This document shows positions 1 through 9,212 of a DNA stretch of 64,000 nt, one piece after another. Made by a program: the position numbers and the translations under genes. A model generated the notes under the pieces. It did not search any database. It was not told where the DNA came from and saw nothing but the letters and a program-made list of their open reading frames with translations. The DNA comes from Phyllobacterium sp. YR531 (GTDB taxonomy: Bacteria; Pseudomonadota; Alphaproteobacteria; Rhizobiales; Rhizobiaceae): positions 62,001 through 126,000 of the forward strand of contig NZ_AKIZ01000001.1 in NCBI RefSeq assembly GCF_000282595.1, given 5' to 3'. Within the stretch, counting starts at the first letter, position 1, and each line of letters begins with the position of its first letter.

Positions 1-1062
1 GCCCGGACAGGGGCAACGGGGGCAGGGGAGGGCGGTGAGGCCTTTGGCTTCTCGCTGGCACCGCTTGTGGTACGGGCGGGGGAGTTCGAAACCATGGCGG
101 AAGCGGTGCGTTCGGAGCGCCTGCAGCTGAAACTGATGAAGGAACGGGTGACGCTTTTGCGCCGTGACATCGTCAAGCTGATCGAGCTTGGCTTTGAGGA
201 GATGCCTCATATCGACTGGAACGGGCACTACAGGGCGTTTCGCAGCGTGATTGATGATATTCCCCGTCAGGCGACGATCCGCGATCTGGAGCCGGTTGTG
301 GACGGGCTTGAATGCATCCAGCTGGAGATCTCCAAGCTATTGCAGAATAAGCTGAATTTACAACAAACAAGCGCCAGAGAGTCTCATTCTGAGCGCCACA
401 AACAAAATTCAAATACCAAATCCACTTCTGATCTTGAACATCGCTTTCGAACAAACCAAGGGCGAAATGCTGAGCACAACCGGAACGATGATCCACTGGC
501 GGAAACGCCCGGTAGCCAAACAACAATGGGGTGTGCTGAGAACCCGCATGAAGCAGGAGAGGCGGGCGATGCTGACAGTGCAGCTGGACGAGAGCCTGGT
601 ATGCCCGGCGTGGCTGGTTTGGACGATCCATCGGATCTGCGCACCGGCCTGCGCAGCCGCAGTCTTGATCTGGCAGCGCTTGGTGCCTCTGCCACAGCCT
701 TTGATGCCAAACCCGTTCCGCTCGGTCTTGTCCGCCAAGCCTGTCCCGATATATCAGCCTATGCCAGGAATGGCCTTGCCAGCTGGTCCGAACTGATGGG
801 CGCGGCCATTGTCGTACGTTCCATGCTCGGTGTCAGTCCTTCGGCCTATGAGGAAGCCTGCTCCGTGCTTGGCCAGGAAAACGCAGCCATTGCCATGGCC
901 TGCATCCTGCAAAGAACCGATCAGATCAATTCCGCCGGAGGCTATCTCCGATCGCTCACCGACAAGGCGGCAAAAGGCGAATTTTCCGTTTGGCCCATGC
1001 TCCTTGCCCAACTCAGGGCCAATGGTGAGCACGTCAGGCTGGTCGAGGGAAGGGCAAAATGA
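1..1062 (+). CDS. repC: plasmid replication initiator RepC, 5'-truncated by window edge
   Basis: RepC binds the origin inside its own gene and starts replication of repABC plasmids and secondary chromosomes. The frame is open from base 1, so the N-terminal DNA-binding half lies outside the window. Visible are the mid-protein segment beginning FGFSLAPLVVRAGEF, an ERVTLLRRDIVKLIE helix, a polar linker (about residues 115-205 of the visible part) and the conserved C-terminal domain with SWSELMGAAIVVRSMLG and GYLRSLTDKAAKGEF. An internal GTG at 67 is not the true start. repA and repB should lie just upstream. It identifies the replicon type; family assignment is firm. Confidence 0.93.
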   Translation, partial: ARTGATGAGEGGEAFGFSLAPLVVRAGEFETMAEAVRSERLQLKLMKERVTLLRRDIVKLIELGFEEMPHIDWNGHYRAFRSVIDDIPRQATIRDLEPVVDGLECIQLEISKLLQNKLNLQQTSARESHSERHKQNSNTKSTSDLEHRFRTNQGRNAEHNRNDDPLAETPGSQTTMGCAENPHEAGEAGDADSAAGREPGMPGVAGLDDPSDLRTGLRSRSLDLAALGASATAFDAKPVPLGLVRQACPDISAYARNGLASWSELMGAAIVVRSMLGVSPSAYEEACSVLGQENAAIAMACILQRTDQINSAGGYLRSLTDKAAKGEFSVWPMLLAQLRANGEHVRLVEGRAK

Positions 1063-1269
1063 GGATTGCCAAAGGCCCGCAAACCGCATCCATCCGCAAG
1101 TCCGATAATCGCACATCCACCGGTGCACAACGATCAGCCATGGCAAAGGGGCAATCCAGCCCAAAATACCGGCGCCATTATCACCCTTTGTATAAAGTCG
1201 TAAGTCATGAGTCAGTTGAAAATGCCGATGGGCTTCGCGAAACGTTTCGGTCCGCCAACGTGGAGTCGA

Positions 1270-2424
1270 TCACACAAGGATCCGGGCGGCCCTTCCCATT
1301 TTTCGCTCGGCATTGTTATAGTAGCCAGCTGCTTGCGCCACGGACTTGTGCAACGACTGTTGCATGGCTTCCGCCAGCGGAATGCCGCGATTGGCCGCCT
1401 CTGTCAAATAGCCGGAGCGCAGCCCATGCGCCGAGAATAGCGCCGGATCGAGACCAGCTTGCTTGGCGCGTGTCTTGACGATGAGATTGATCGATTGCGG
1501 CGTCAGCGCCTGCCGGTCAAGATTGCCCCATTGATCGATACGCCGGAACACAGCGCCGTTGGCAATTCCGGCTGCCTTGATCCAGGCTTTCAGTGCAACG
1601 ACCGGCCGACCGATCAACACCACCTGTTCGTCCTCGTCGGCCGAGGTGGTTTTTGTTCTGCCGAGATGGATGGTGAGGCAGGGCAGGGGAGGCGAGTCTT
1701 TGTTGGCCGGATCGGCGCGGACCGGCGGCTCGTCAACGAGATTGTCGAGACGCAGAGCGGCGACCTCGGAGCGGCGGCGGCCACCGGAGGCAAAGGCCAT
1801 CAGCAAGATTGCACGATCACGGACATCGACCAGTCTGTCGCCGGCACAGGCAGCCAGCAGCGTGATGAGAACATCACCGGTGACCGCCTTTTTGCTCTTG
1901 CGCTGGCGGGGCCGGGCGCTGGCGCGAACAGCCAGCCGCAGAGCACTTTTGAGGGAGGGGGCCGAAAAGCTTCCGGTCAGGCCGCGCCAGCGTGTCAAGA
2001 TCGACCAGCTGGTGAGCCGCCGGCGCACGGTGCTCGGCGCATGCGGGCCGGTGCTGCGCAACATGCCTTTGGCCCGCAATGCAACTGTCACGTCTTGCGG
2101 CATGCCGTGCTCCGGATTGTTTTCGCGCGCGGCGGGATCCCACAAATGGTGCGCGACGAATTTCAGCAGCAAACTTTCCGGCGCTGGCCAGGGCAGGGGG
2201 CCGCCGGTGACAGCCAAACACCAGCTCTCCAGATAGCCAATGTCCGAAGCCAGCGCCCGCATGGTGTTGTCGCCCATGCCGGTGCTGGCCAGATGCCTGA
2301 GCGTGGCTACATCCTCGTCGGTGAGGATTGCGGCGAGCTGGTCACGGCGGTCGAACGGCAGGATGGCATCAAGGGCGTCCAGCGCCTCGGCGCGGGCAGT
2401 TATCGACTTGGCGGGTTGCATCAT
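1270..2424 (-). CDS. tyrosine site-specific recombinase/integrase
   Basis: A 384-residue tyrosine recombinase that would cut and rejoin DNA at a specific site, for example resolving plasmid multimers or integrating an element. The N-terminal half is a SAM-like core-binding domain. The C-terminal catalytic domain shows the first Arg in GGRRRSEVAAL, a Lys in LGRTKTT, the HxxR box in HGLRSGYLTEA and the nucleophile Tyr in AAGYYNNAE. The ATG overlaps the stop of the upstream membrane-protein gene by one base (TGATG), so the two are probably cotranscribed. Recombinases of this type often sit beside repC in Rhizobiales. The target site was not identified. Confidence 0.9.
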   Translation of the reverse strand: MMQPAKSITARAEALDALDAILPFDRRDQLAAILTDEDVATLRHLASTGMGDNTMRALASDIGYLESWCLAVTGGPLPWPAPESLLLKFVAHHLWDPAARENNPEHGMPQDVTVALRAKGMLRSTGPHAPSTVRRRLTSWSILTRWRGLTGSFSAPSLKSALRLAVRASARPRQRKSKKAVTGDVLITLLAACAGDRLVDVRDRAILLMAFASGGRRRSEVAALRLDNLVDEPPVRADPANKDSPPLPCLTIHLGRTKTTSADEDEQVVLIGRPVVALKAWIKAAGIANGAVFRRIDQWGNLDRQALTPQSINLIVKTRAKQAGLDPALFSAHGLRSGYLTEAANRGIPLAEAMQQSLHKSVAQAAGYYNNAERKMGRAARILV

Positions 2425-2945
2425 CAGCGCTCTTCGCCGTAGTAAGCGATCGGAAGATTCCCGATCAGCAGCACCATGGGCACAGTGAAAGTCACAAGAA
2501 GCATAGCCGAAGCCGCAGTATTGACCAGCACGAGAATTTCCAGCCAGCTGGCGCTCGCTGCCCCACCCACGCTCTTCAAAAACGCCTCACTTGCCGCCAG
2601 ACCAACACTGATGCCGAGCACAATGGCCGCACTGCCAATGATTGCTCCGGCGATGGCATTGGCTGAGATCCGTGCCATTCTCCGCGTCCAGCGCCACCTA
2701 AACAGCCCGATAGCCGCGGAAAGATACAGGAGCGTGATGGGCAATGTCATTGTTCCTTCGCTTATCGGGCGAATATACATCATTGCCACGGCAACAGCCT
2801 TGTCCAGTGGCAGACAGAGACGCAGGAGCAGCCCGGCAGCCAAGGCGCCTATAAGCATATACCGGAGCACGGTTGCGTGTTTGTCGAGATCGCGGTGCAC
2901 GGCGGCGTACAGCGGCCGATCGTGGCGATTATGAAAGGACAGCAT
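2424..2945 (-). CDS. hypothetical multi-pass membrane protein
   Basis: Predicted 173-residue protein beginning MLSFHNRHDRPL. I chose this ATG because GAGGAAA lies about eight bases upstream; the frame remains open another 42 residues without a better ribosome site. About four hydrophobic segments are visible: YMLIGALAAGLLLRLCL, LPITLLYLSAAIGLF, ANAIAGAIIGSAAIVLGI, and a C-terminal stretch ending TVPMVLLIGNLPIAYY. No enzymatic motif is visible. It is the first gene of a two-gene unit with the recombinase. The family was not recognised and no function is proposed. Confidence 0.7.
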   Translation of the reverse strand: MLSFHNRHDRPLYAAVHRDLDKHATVLRYMLIGALAAGLLLRLCLPLDKAVAVAMMYIRPISEGTMTLPITLLYLSAAIGLFRWRWTRRMARISANAIAGAIIGSAAIVLGISVGLAASEAFLKSVGGAASASWLEILVLVNTAASAMLLVTFTVPMVLLIGNLPIAYYGEER

Positions 2946-3125
2946 GGTGTGGTTTCCTCGTTGTGCCTGGCAAGGAGATGCAGGATGGCTGATTTGTTGG
3001 TTGAAATCAATCACTATTGATACTTGGTAGTTATCGGTGGTTAGAATGTGGTCAGTATGATGTCTATACAACAGAAGTTATTTCGTCTATAGCTTCGTGT
3101 TAACCTTGTACTGACCATGATTGCA

Positions 3126-4241
3126 ATGGGTTACGATATCGCCAAATTACCATCTCAAGGCTGCTGCGGCCGATTTAGGACGTGGGCTCAGTGTTGACCA
3201 GTCTCGATGAGCGGATAGCCCGTTCACCGCTCAGTGAGGGTTTTGGCGAACGCTCGCACTTCACCGACGCCTGCGCCTCTCTGTGGATCGACGGCGAGCT
3301 GGTCCATCTCGAAGACCTCGTCCTCCACGACGCTACCCGGGATATTCGCACGCCGACCCACGAACTGACCATCGCCCGCGATGTTCTTAAAACCCGCCGC
3401 CGCATCGCCGTACAGGCACCCGACTGGGCGCTGTCGCCGGACGGTCTTCGCAACCTATGAGGCCAGGCTGCGGCGAAGGCATCTGGCGGCATCGTGGGCG
3501 GCAGCGAGACGCCCCCGGCTGCCGATGAGGTTTTCGGAGGAGGTGAGGCGGAAGAGGTGGAAGTTGGTGTAAACCCGCTTAACGCCGAACTCGCCGCCAT
3601 TGATGCGCTGCTTGCCTGATCCGACGCAGCAATCGAGCGGGCAAAGCGGCCCGGCCGTGCCGGTGCCACGGAAAAAGATCCGCTCGTTTACGATCTCGAC
3701 TGGGACGAGGACGGGCGGCTGGAAGAATGGCGCGGCATGTTGCGGCAGATGCAAGACCTACCCGCTGTGCTGCAGGCGCGGTGGTCGCCCTCAATGCCTG
3801 GAACGAATTGTTGGTGCTGCAGCATGCGCCCTGGCTTGGTCGGCTTCTGGCAGCGTCGATCCTGCGTGATGCTGGGCTGACGACGGCAGCGCATCTGGCG
3901 GCCTTCAACGTTGGCCTCAAAACTATCCCCGTCGATCGCCGTCGACATCGCGATTCCGAAACCAGGCTGTTGGCCATGCTCACCGGTATCATCTCGGCCT
4001 CAAGGAACATGACCGTCTGGCGCTGGCGCGAAAAATGATGGAGCGCCGACTGGTCGGGAAACGCACGTCGTCAAAACTGCCAAAGCTGATCGAGCTGGTG
4101 CTCTCGCGGCCTCTGGTGTCGGCCGGGATGATCGCGAAGGAACTTGCCATCACGCCGCGCGCGGCACTGCGGATCGTCGAGGAGCTGGGATTAAGGGAGA
4201 TGACGGGGAGGGGGAGGTTTCGGGCGTGGGGCGTTCTATAA
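3126..4241 (+). pseudogene. broken RHE_PE00001/DUF1612-type repABC-associated gene
   Basis: The translation pieces match in order the DUF1612 protein with C-terminal helix-turn-helix that often accompanies rhizobial repABC modules. Recognisable pieces are the start MGYDIAKL (3126), LDERIARSPL to WALSPDGL (3182-3460), [38 protein letters not shown], and the C-terminal MMERRLVGKRTSSKLP to GRGRFRAWGVL. They fall in different frames. Lesions include shifts near 3150-3185, 3460, 3775 and 3990, and an in-frame TGA at 3617-3619 between ALLA and [10 protein letters not shown], where a CGA to TGA change would explain it. This is an old, non-functional gene. Confidence 0.85.
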
Positions 4242-4311
4242 CCAAGCTGCGGGCATTGATCCCACCGGATGACGTCGCACTCGGGCTTGTGTCACAGATT
4301 ATACGAAGAGC

Positions 4312-6006
4312 TTATCTGCGGCGCCGGCGAGCAAGGCGGGCTTTCGCGACGATCGAGGTCAAGCTCACCGTTAGCTCGATGCTCTCAGTGTGGTCTATGC
4401 AGTCCTTGATCAATCGTCCCAGCGTTGCGTCATCAAAGCCCGACGAGATTATCAGGTCAGTCGCCTGATCGAGACCGGGAAATTCCGATTGCCGTATAGA
4501 AGGACCAGCATCAACCGAACGTCGGTCGTCGGACGCGCTCCTCATCTCATCAAAAGCAAAACGGTTTTGTCGTCCATCCGCGTCATCACGATGGCCGGCC
4601 CGCGTGCTGATTCGTGGCTGGCCAGGCAATTGATCTTCACCTATCAGAGCGGTGTTCTCGACACGCCGCTTTGCGAGGACAGTTTGACCAAACGGTAATT
4701 CAAACCATTGCCAGATTGCGTTCCCGGATTGATACTCCCGACTACGCGGGACAATCGGACCAAGTCCGGCAAGCGCCAATCCGCCATTGAAACGCACCAC
4801 AGCATCTGACTGGCTGGTCGGTGGCTCCCACGAGGAAACATCCGGATAGGCAAATGTCGCTTGATCCTGTCCGAGGCTAACGCGCGCCAGCCTTCGTGCT
4901 TCCGCCTCGATATACGGACGATCCTGAATTTCCCACGTCGGCTCGCTGTCAGAAATTGCCCCAAGAAGAGCACCGGCCATGGTCGCGATCGTATCGGTAT
5001 CGCTGTCCAACTCATTTGCGGAGATGATCAGGGCATCCTCGATCGACTGTTTAGCGTAAAGCTCCGAAAGCGCGAGAGCAGCAAGCGCAGTCTTAAAACC
5101 AGAGCCCCTGAACTTATCGGACAGGCATCCGATGCGTTCGAGAAGCTGCGGATAACTCTGCCCGTTTCCGGCGGCGATAATTTCTTCCGCGGCCTGGATA
5201 TCTGCTAGGGCATCGGCCTGAAATCCCCGGATGGCCTCGGGGAAGAGCCTCTTGGTTTCTCGTTCCCAGGACGGAAGCCAGAACTGTGCCAGTTCATCGT
5301 CCTTCGCTACGATCAAGGGCAGGTTATCCAGGAAAGAAATAAACTCACGGGCACGCTTCATTGAAGGAATTGACCGCACCGCAAGGGTGTCCCAAAGGCA
5401 CAGCGCATGAAATATCGCGCCGCAGAAGCCATGTGGGTGACCGTGGGTGACGATGGCATCCCGAAAGACCTGTCCGACTGTCTCGGGCAGTGGCCCTGTG
5501 GCTCCCCAAACATGAGGCTGAACGCGCATCGCTGCGCCGTTTCCACCCCCATTGACGTAGGACTGTCGGTCGCTTCTGAAGAAGTTGGAGAACCAGTTTA
5601 TACCTCTCTTCGACAGGTTGGCCGCCGCCGCCTTTGATCCGAGGCCGGCGCCAAGAGCGTACCCCTGCCAGGCAGTAACCTCGATCTTGGCGAATGTCTC
5701 GACATCAAAAGTCCCGTTGCCCCTGATCGAGCGCGACACGCCGAGACGCAACTGCGTGTCGTCGGAGTAGGTTCCGGCGGGCAAGTCAACCCGTACTCCC
5801 CCCCGGCCGCCGATAGTCCGTTGCCAATCGACGGGGGCCGTGATGCGCCCCTTGCCGGTCCGATACCGGACACCGTCCTGACCGCGGGAAAGTTCCGTGA
5901 TCCAGCCGAGCGCATCGCCAGCCGCCGCCCAGAGCGATGAATTCACGATTGCCCGCTCATAGTCGTCGTTCCGATAGGCGGCGTTGAGGTTCGACCCTTT
6001 GATCAT
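4312..6006 (-). CDS. ADP-ribosylglycohydrolase (DraG/ARH family)
   Basis: A DraG/ARH-fold enzyme expected to remove ADP-ribose from a modified macromolecule using a di-metal centre. Family motifs are visible: AAAGDALGW near residue 27, YSDDTQLRLG near 85, GGGNGAAMR, and the metal-binding ELDSDTDTIATMAGALLG near 335. The C-terminal extension of about 180 residues has no recognised motif. The start is ATG 6006, preceded by GGAAGG; a TTG at 6012 that overlaps the stop of the upstream ADP-ribosyltransferase is possible. Direct coupling to a DarT-like toxin suggests it is the reversing enzyme, or antitoxin, of that toxin. That role is inferred. Confidence 0.88.
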   Translation of the reverse strand: MIKGSNLNAAYRNDDYERAIVNSSLWAAAGDALGWITELSRGQDGVRYRTGKGRITAPVDWQRTIGGRGGVRVDLPAGTYSDDTQLRLGVSRSIRGNGTFDVETFAKIEVTAWQGYALGAGLGSKAAAANLSKRGINWFSNFFRSDRQSYVNGGGNGAAMRVQPHVWGATGPLPETVGQVFRDAIVTHGHPHGFCGAIFHALCLWDTLAVRSIPSMKRAREFISFLDNLPLIVAKDDELAQFWLPSWERETKRLFPEAIRGFQADALADIQAAEEIIAAGNGQSYPQLLERIGCLSDKFRGSGFKTALAALALSELYAKQSIEDALIISANELDSDTDTIATMAGALLGAISDSEPTWEIQDRPYIEAEARRLARVSLGQDQATFAYPDVSSWEPPTSQSDAVVRFNGGLALAGLGPIVPRSREYQSGNAIWQWFELPFGQTVLAKRRVENTALIGEDQLPGQPRISTRAGHRDDADGRQNRFAFDEMRSASDDRRSVDAGPSIRQSEFPGLDQATDLIISSGFDDATLGRLIKDCIDHTESIELTVSLTSIVAKARLARRRRR

Positions 6007-6008
6007 GT

Positions 6009-6683
6009 TCAATTCTGCCTTCCTATAAACTTCTGCATGCCTACCACGACTTTGACATTCTCGTACCCGTAGTCAGAAAGCCACCCAACGACCGTATCAT
6101 GGTACTCACCTTCCTCCACATAGACTGTCCGCAGATAGTCAAGGCTCAGCTTCTCGGGATAAAGGACTTCAGCCTGTTCGCAGGTCGGCAAATGGTCGGG
6201 GCGGTTCGCCCGAAGCGCGTTCCACGGTCGACCATCGATGCCAAACCGCTTGCGTGAGATCTTTTGCGCAAACAGGGCGTCGAAGCCGGCGGTTCCCTTG
6301 GCGCGTGTGCAGGCATCATAGCCGTTGTTTGTGGTCGTGAACCAGACACCGTCATGCTCGATGAGCTCGGGATCAAAGGAAAGAATGCACCACCAGATAT
6401 CGTGCGGATGCCATCTGCGCGAGACATCGAGAAAGCGGCGGTTCACCTCAGAAACCGTCAGGTTCACGAACCGCAGCCAGTCCTGTGATTTGTCGAAAAA
6501 GGCCGACTCCTCCGGTCTAACCGCCGCGTTGAGTTGCAGGACATGGCGTAAATAATTGTCTTCGCCAAGGAGCGGTCTCGACAGAAGATGTCTGCTGTGT
6601 AGACTGCCAAGCAAGCCGCGGTTCGTCGTAAAGTGGATGACCTCTGAAATGCCACGGTCCGATATGCGTTGAGCGAGCGTCAC
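6009..6683 (-). CDS. DarT-like (DUF4433) ADP-ribosyltransferase
   Basis: A 224-residue protein of the DarT/DUF4433 family. Characterised members ADP-ribosylate single-stranded DNA using NAD+ and are toxic. The N-terminal ISEVIHFTTNRGLLGSL matches the family's H-F-T..N NAD-binding start, and the likely catalytic Glu lies in EQAEVLYPEK (about residue 172), paralleling QAEALVHKHLP in the darT at 17292. GTG at 6683 is chosen because it overlaps the upstream helicase stop as GTGA and has AGGAG about ten bases ahead. It is the middle gene of a coupled three-gene unit. DNA as target is inferred from family. Confidence 0.78.
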   Translation of the reverse strand: MTLAQRISDRGISEVIHFTTNRGLLGSLHSRHLLSRPLLGEDNYLRHVLQLNAAVRPEESAFFDKSQDWLRFVNLTVSEVNRRFLDVSRRWHPHDIWWCILSFDPELIEHDGVWFTTTNNGYDACTRAKGTAGFDALFAQKISRKRFGIDGRPWNALRANRPDHLPTCEQAEVLYPEKLSLDYLRTVYVEEGEYHDTVVGWLSDYGYENVKVVVGMQKFIGRQN

Positions 6684-8124
6684 AGGCGGATCTCCTGGAA
6701 CGTGCCCGACTGAAAGAATTCTGTCAGCCGCGATTGTTCGCCCGGTTTGTAACCGACAATGACGTGTTTTCTCGCTCGCGCGACCGCAACTGCCAGAAGC
6801 CTGCGCAAAACGCGAACCTGGTCGCTGGCCTCCTCGTCTCCATAAGCCGTGTTCTCCTGATTGAAACCCAGGATGATCACATGATCGAATTCGAGACCTT
6901 TCGCTGAGTGAAAGGTGCAGATTCCGACATTTGCCGGGCCTGTCGGCCAGTCTGGATTGCGCTGCATATCGACAAAGGGAATGCGCGCGTTTCCCAACTC
7001 CGCCTTGATTGTGTTGAACCAGTCCCCTCCTTGCGGTTTGAGAAAGGCAACAGAGTCGGTCTGAAGGTTGACGTGTCTGCGAATATAATCGATTGCCCAT
7101 GAAATCTGCTGGGAGTACTTTCCGGCGATGACCTGTGGCAAAGGACCATTCGTCGTGGCAGCTGAGAGGTCAGGAAGCACGCCATCGCTGTCGATGGTCA
7201 GGCCCTGCAAGATACCGGCCGAGAAGGCGGCGATTTGCCGGGTATTACGGTGGTTTTCCTGGAGACGGTGCGAACGGTTTGGGGCGATCGTTACCCCAGC
7301 CTCCGTCCAGGTGAAGCCACGTGCATAGATTCTCTGAGCTGTATCGATGACAAATGTGACGGCGTGGTCGCGGGCCAGATGATAATTGATAGCCCGTATT
7401 TCGTTTGCCGAGAAATCCTGACTCTCGTCGATAATGGCGATGTCGTATTCCAGACTGTCGATTTCGCGCTTCATCTTAAGCGCGAGAGAATTCCAGTCGA
7501 GCCAGTCGTTGCGCTGCATAAGTTCGAGATAGGGGTAAACGACCTCATCAAGTATCCGGCGGCGCAACGCTCCATCGACGCGGGGAAGCAGTCCTCGGCC
7601 GGTTCTCTCTCTCGTTACATATTCCTCGAGATCCTCTGGCTCAAACCTGCCAAGTAGGTAGTCGACTTCCTGTATCACATAGCTGGTATCCAAACCCGCG
7701 AACGCTCTTGCGAGCCGCGCGAGTTGGCTCTTTGCTTCAGTCTCATGGACCCTCGGTTCATTGAGCTTCTCCAGGGCCCATTTAGCGAATGTTCGGATTT
7801 CGATGTCATGGGGCTTGCTGCGCAATTGCGCATTTGCCAGGGCTCGAACGTAACCGGCCAGCGTCCTGTTGAACGTCAGCAGAAGGATACGAACGGCGGA
7901 GTTGTCATTCAATCGGTCCTTCCGAGCTCGCATCATGCTGGCAAGTGAGGACAATCGAAGCAACGCCGTTGTCGTCTTGCCACTACCGGCAGCGCCGCGG
8001 ATCAGTTCGGCGCCGGTTCGATTCGTGCTGATAATCGCGAGCTGTTCTGAGGATGGCGTGATCCGTCCAAGATGTTACATTGTTTTTTGGGCCCCCCGAC
8101 CTTCTTTGAAGTGCTTATATCCAT
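6680..8124 (-). CDS. UvrD/REP-like SF1 helicase, frameshifted near its 5' end
   Basis: Superfamily 1 DNA helicase. Motif I (GAAGSGKTTT, about 8000), II (IIDESQDFS), III-like (VIDTAQRIYARG), IV (LQENHRNTRQIAAF), V (CTFHSAKGLEFDHVII) and VI (LLAVAVARARKHVIVGYK) are all present. The frame carrying motif I has a TAA just upstream and no standard start. An ATG at 8124 opens another frame (MDISTSKKVGG to NILD) that would join RITPSSEQLAII if one base were restored near 8064. So the gene either carries a one-base deletion or the read is wrong there. It is first in the unit with the DarT-like and glycohydrolase genes, suggesting DNA transactions as context. Confidence 0.8.
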
Positions 8125-8523
8125 TACGTGAAACACTAACGAAAACAAAGCGGAAACAGGATCAATCGGCTCGGTAAATTATCGGCGGAGGTGGAAGTTG
8201 AAGATTTTGCCAGTTACAAAAAGTTAGCTTCACAAGTGGCAGCGCGAAAAAAACCGTGGAAGCGCCCTAGCTCGTTGAATTCTCTATTGGAGGCATTGTC
8301 CCGACTTCACGACTTCCTGGCCCAGATTATGTTTTGGTCCGGGTTATCGAGCCGGGCGGGCTGGAGTTAATGAACTCATGCAGCGGGCACTATCCCCCTG
8401 ATCCATTAACCTTACGCAGCCGATAGGGGAACGTCTTCTGCCGTTGCAGTATTCAGACACCGAAGAGATTGGGAACCATCCAGCGCGAGTACTGGGCTTC
8501 CTCCAAGTCACGGGATCCTGTCT
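8125..8523. other. intergenic region without recognised gene
   Basis: About 400 bases between the helicase 5' end and the 3' end of the poly-gamma-glutamate hydrolase homologue. No frame carries a recognisable protein and no strong hairpin was seen. Promoter signals for the leftward helicase unit should lie at its left edge. Confidence 0.5.
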
Positions 8524-9114
8524 TCATTGGCCCAGTCCTTCGTTGATCGCATTGACAAAATCGTCGAGTGACGGCGTTGTTGACTGCCCCGTTTTATCGG
8601 TGAGCCGAACACGAAGAGCTCGGGTAATCTCGAACTGCACGCCCATTCCTAGTTTTGCGCGGTTACAGATGTTTTTTTCGGCAGTCCCCTGCAATGCTGG
8701 ATTCTTGTGGGTCCTGACCGAGAAGCCTCTTTTCGAAAGTGCTTTTGCGATGCTTGCCACCAGTTTCTCGTGTCTTCCACCGAGATAGATGACCTCATCA
8801 TCGCCTTCGCAGCCATGCATCGCCAGCGCAACATCACTACTTTCAACGATTGCTATCGCCTGCGGCTCATTGAAGTTTGCAGATGTCACATGAAGATCGC
8901 GATTGCCCTTCGGTTTCCGACCCTCGAACAGGTAGTAGCTGAGATGAGAGCCTGCCACTGCTCGGGCTAAATCAGACGTTCCCAGCTCAATCTTTCCGCC
9001 ATGGGGAGCGAGCACGCAGATACTGGAATTCCGTTTTTCTGCCTCGATGCGGAAAGCGCTTGCATCTTCGGACGCGGCCAGTTCGTCAAAATTCCCGTAG
9101 CGATCGCAACGCAT
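8524..9114 (-). CDS. poly-gamma-glutamate hydrolase family protein (PF05908/DUF867)
   Basis: About 196 residues related to the phage and bacterial poly-gamma-glutamate hydrolase family, zinc peptidases with a carboxypeptidase-like fold. Family features are CVLAPHGGKIELGTSDLA, LHVTSANFNEPQA, SSDVALAMHGCEGDDEVIYLGG and NICNRAKLGMGVQFEITRALR; the His residues in APHGG and MHG are probable metal ligands. ATG 9114 is preferred because GGAG lies upstream; ATG 9129 and TTG 9144 are also open. It is transcribed away from the 9213 operon, sharing the 9145-9212 intergenic region. In this setting it may be phage-derived or defence cargo; its true substrate is unknown. Confidence 0.75.
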   Translation of the reverse strand: MRCDRYGNFDELAASEDASAFRIEAEKRNSSICVLAPHGGKIELGTSDLARAVAGSHLSYYLFEGRKPKGNRDLHVTSANFNEPQAIAIVESSDVALAMHGCEGDDEVIYLGGRHEKLVASIAKALSKRGFSVRTHKNPALQGTAEKNICNRAKLGMGVQFEITRALRVRLTDKTGQSTTPSLDDFVNAINEGLGQ

Positions 9115-9162
9115 CTCATTCCGCTCCATATGCAAAGTGAACAATCAATCGGTGCGCGAATT

Positions 9163-9199
9163 TTGACATGTCAGATAAAAAAATACAAGATACCTGACA
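9163..9199 (+). promoter_or_regulatory. promoter with overlapping palindromic operator
   Basis: TTGACA at 9163-9168 is a perfect -35 box, and CAAGAT at 9186-9191 is a plausible -10 box with 17-base spacing. A perfect palindrome TGACATGTCA (9164-9173) overlaps the -35 box, and TGTCAG (9169-9174) pairs with CTGACA (9194-9199) just ahead of the AAGGAG ribosome site of the 9213 gene. The arrangement suggests repression, most simply by the XRE protein encoded in the same operon; the repressor identity is inferred. Confidence 0.6.
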
Positions 9200-9212
9200 T
9201 AAGGAGATTCCA

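Noticed and set aside
1459-2442. 327-codon plus-strand open frame
   Set aside because: It is the antisense shadow of the tyrosine recombinase, with low-complexity GC-driven composition and no ribosome site.
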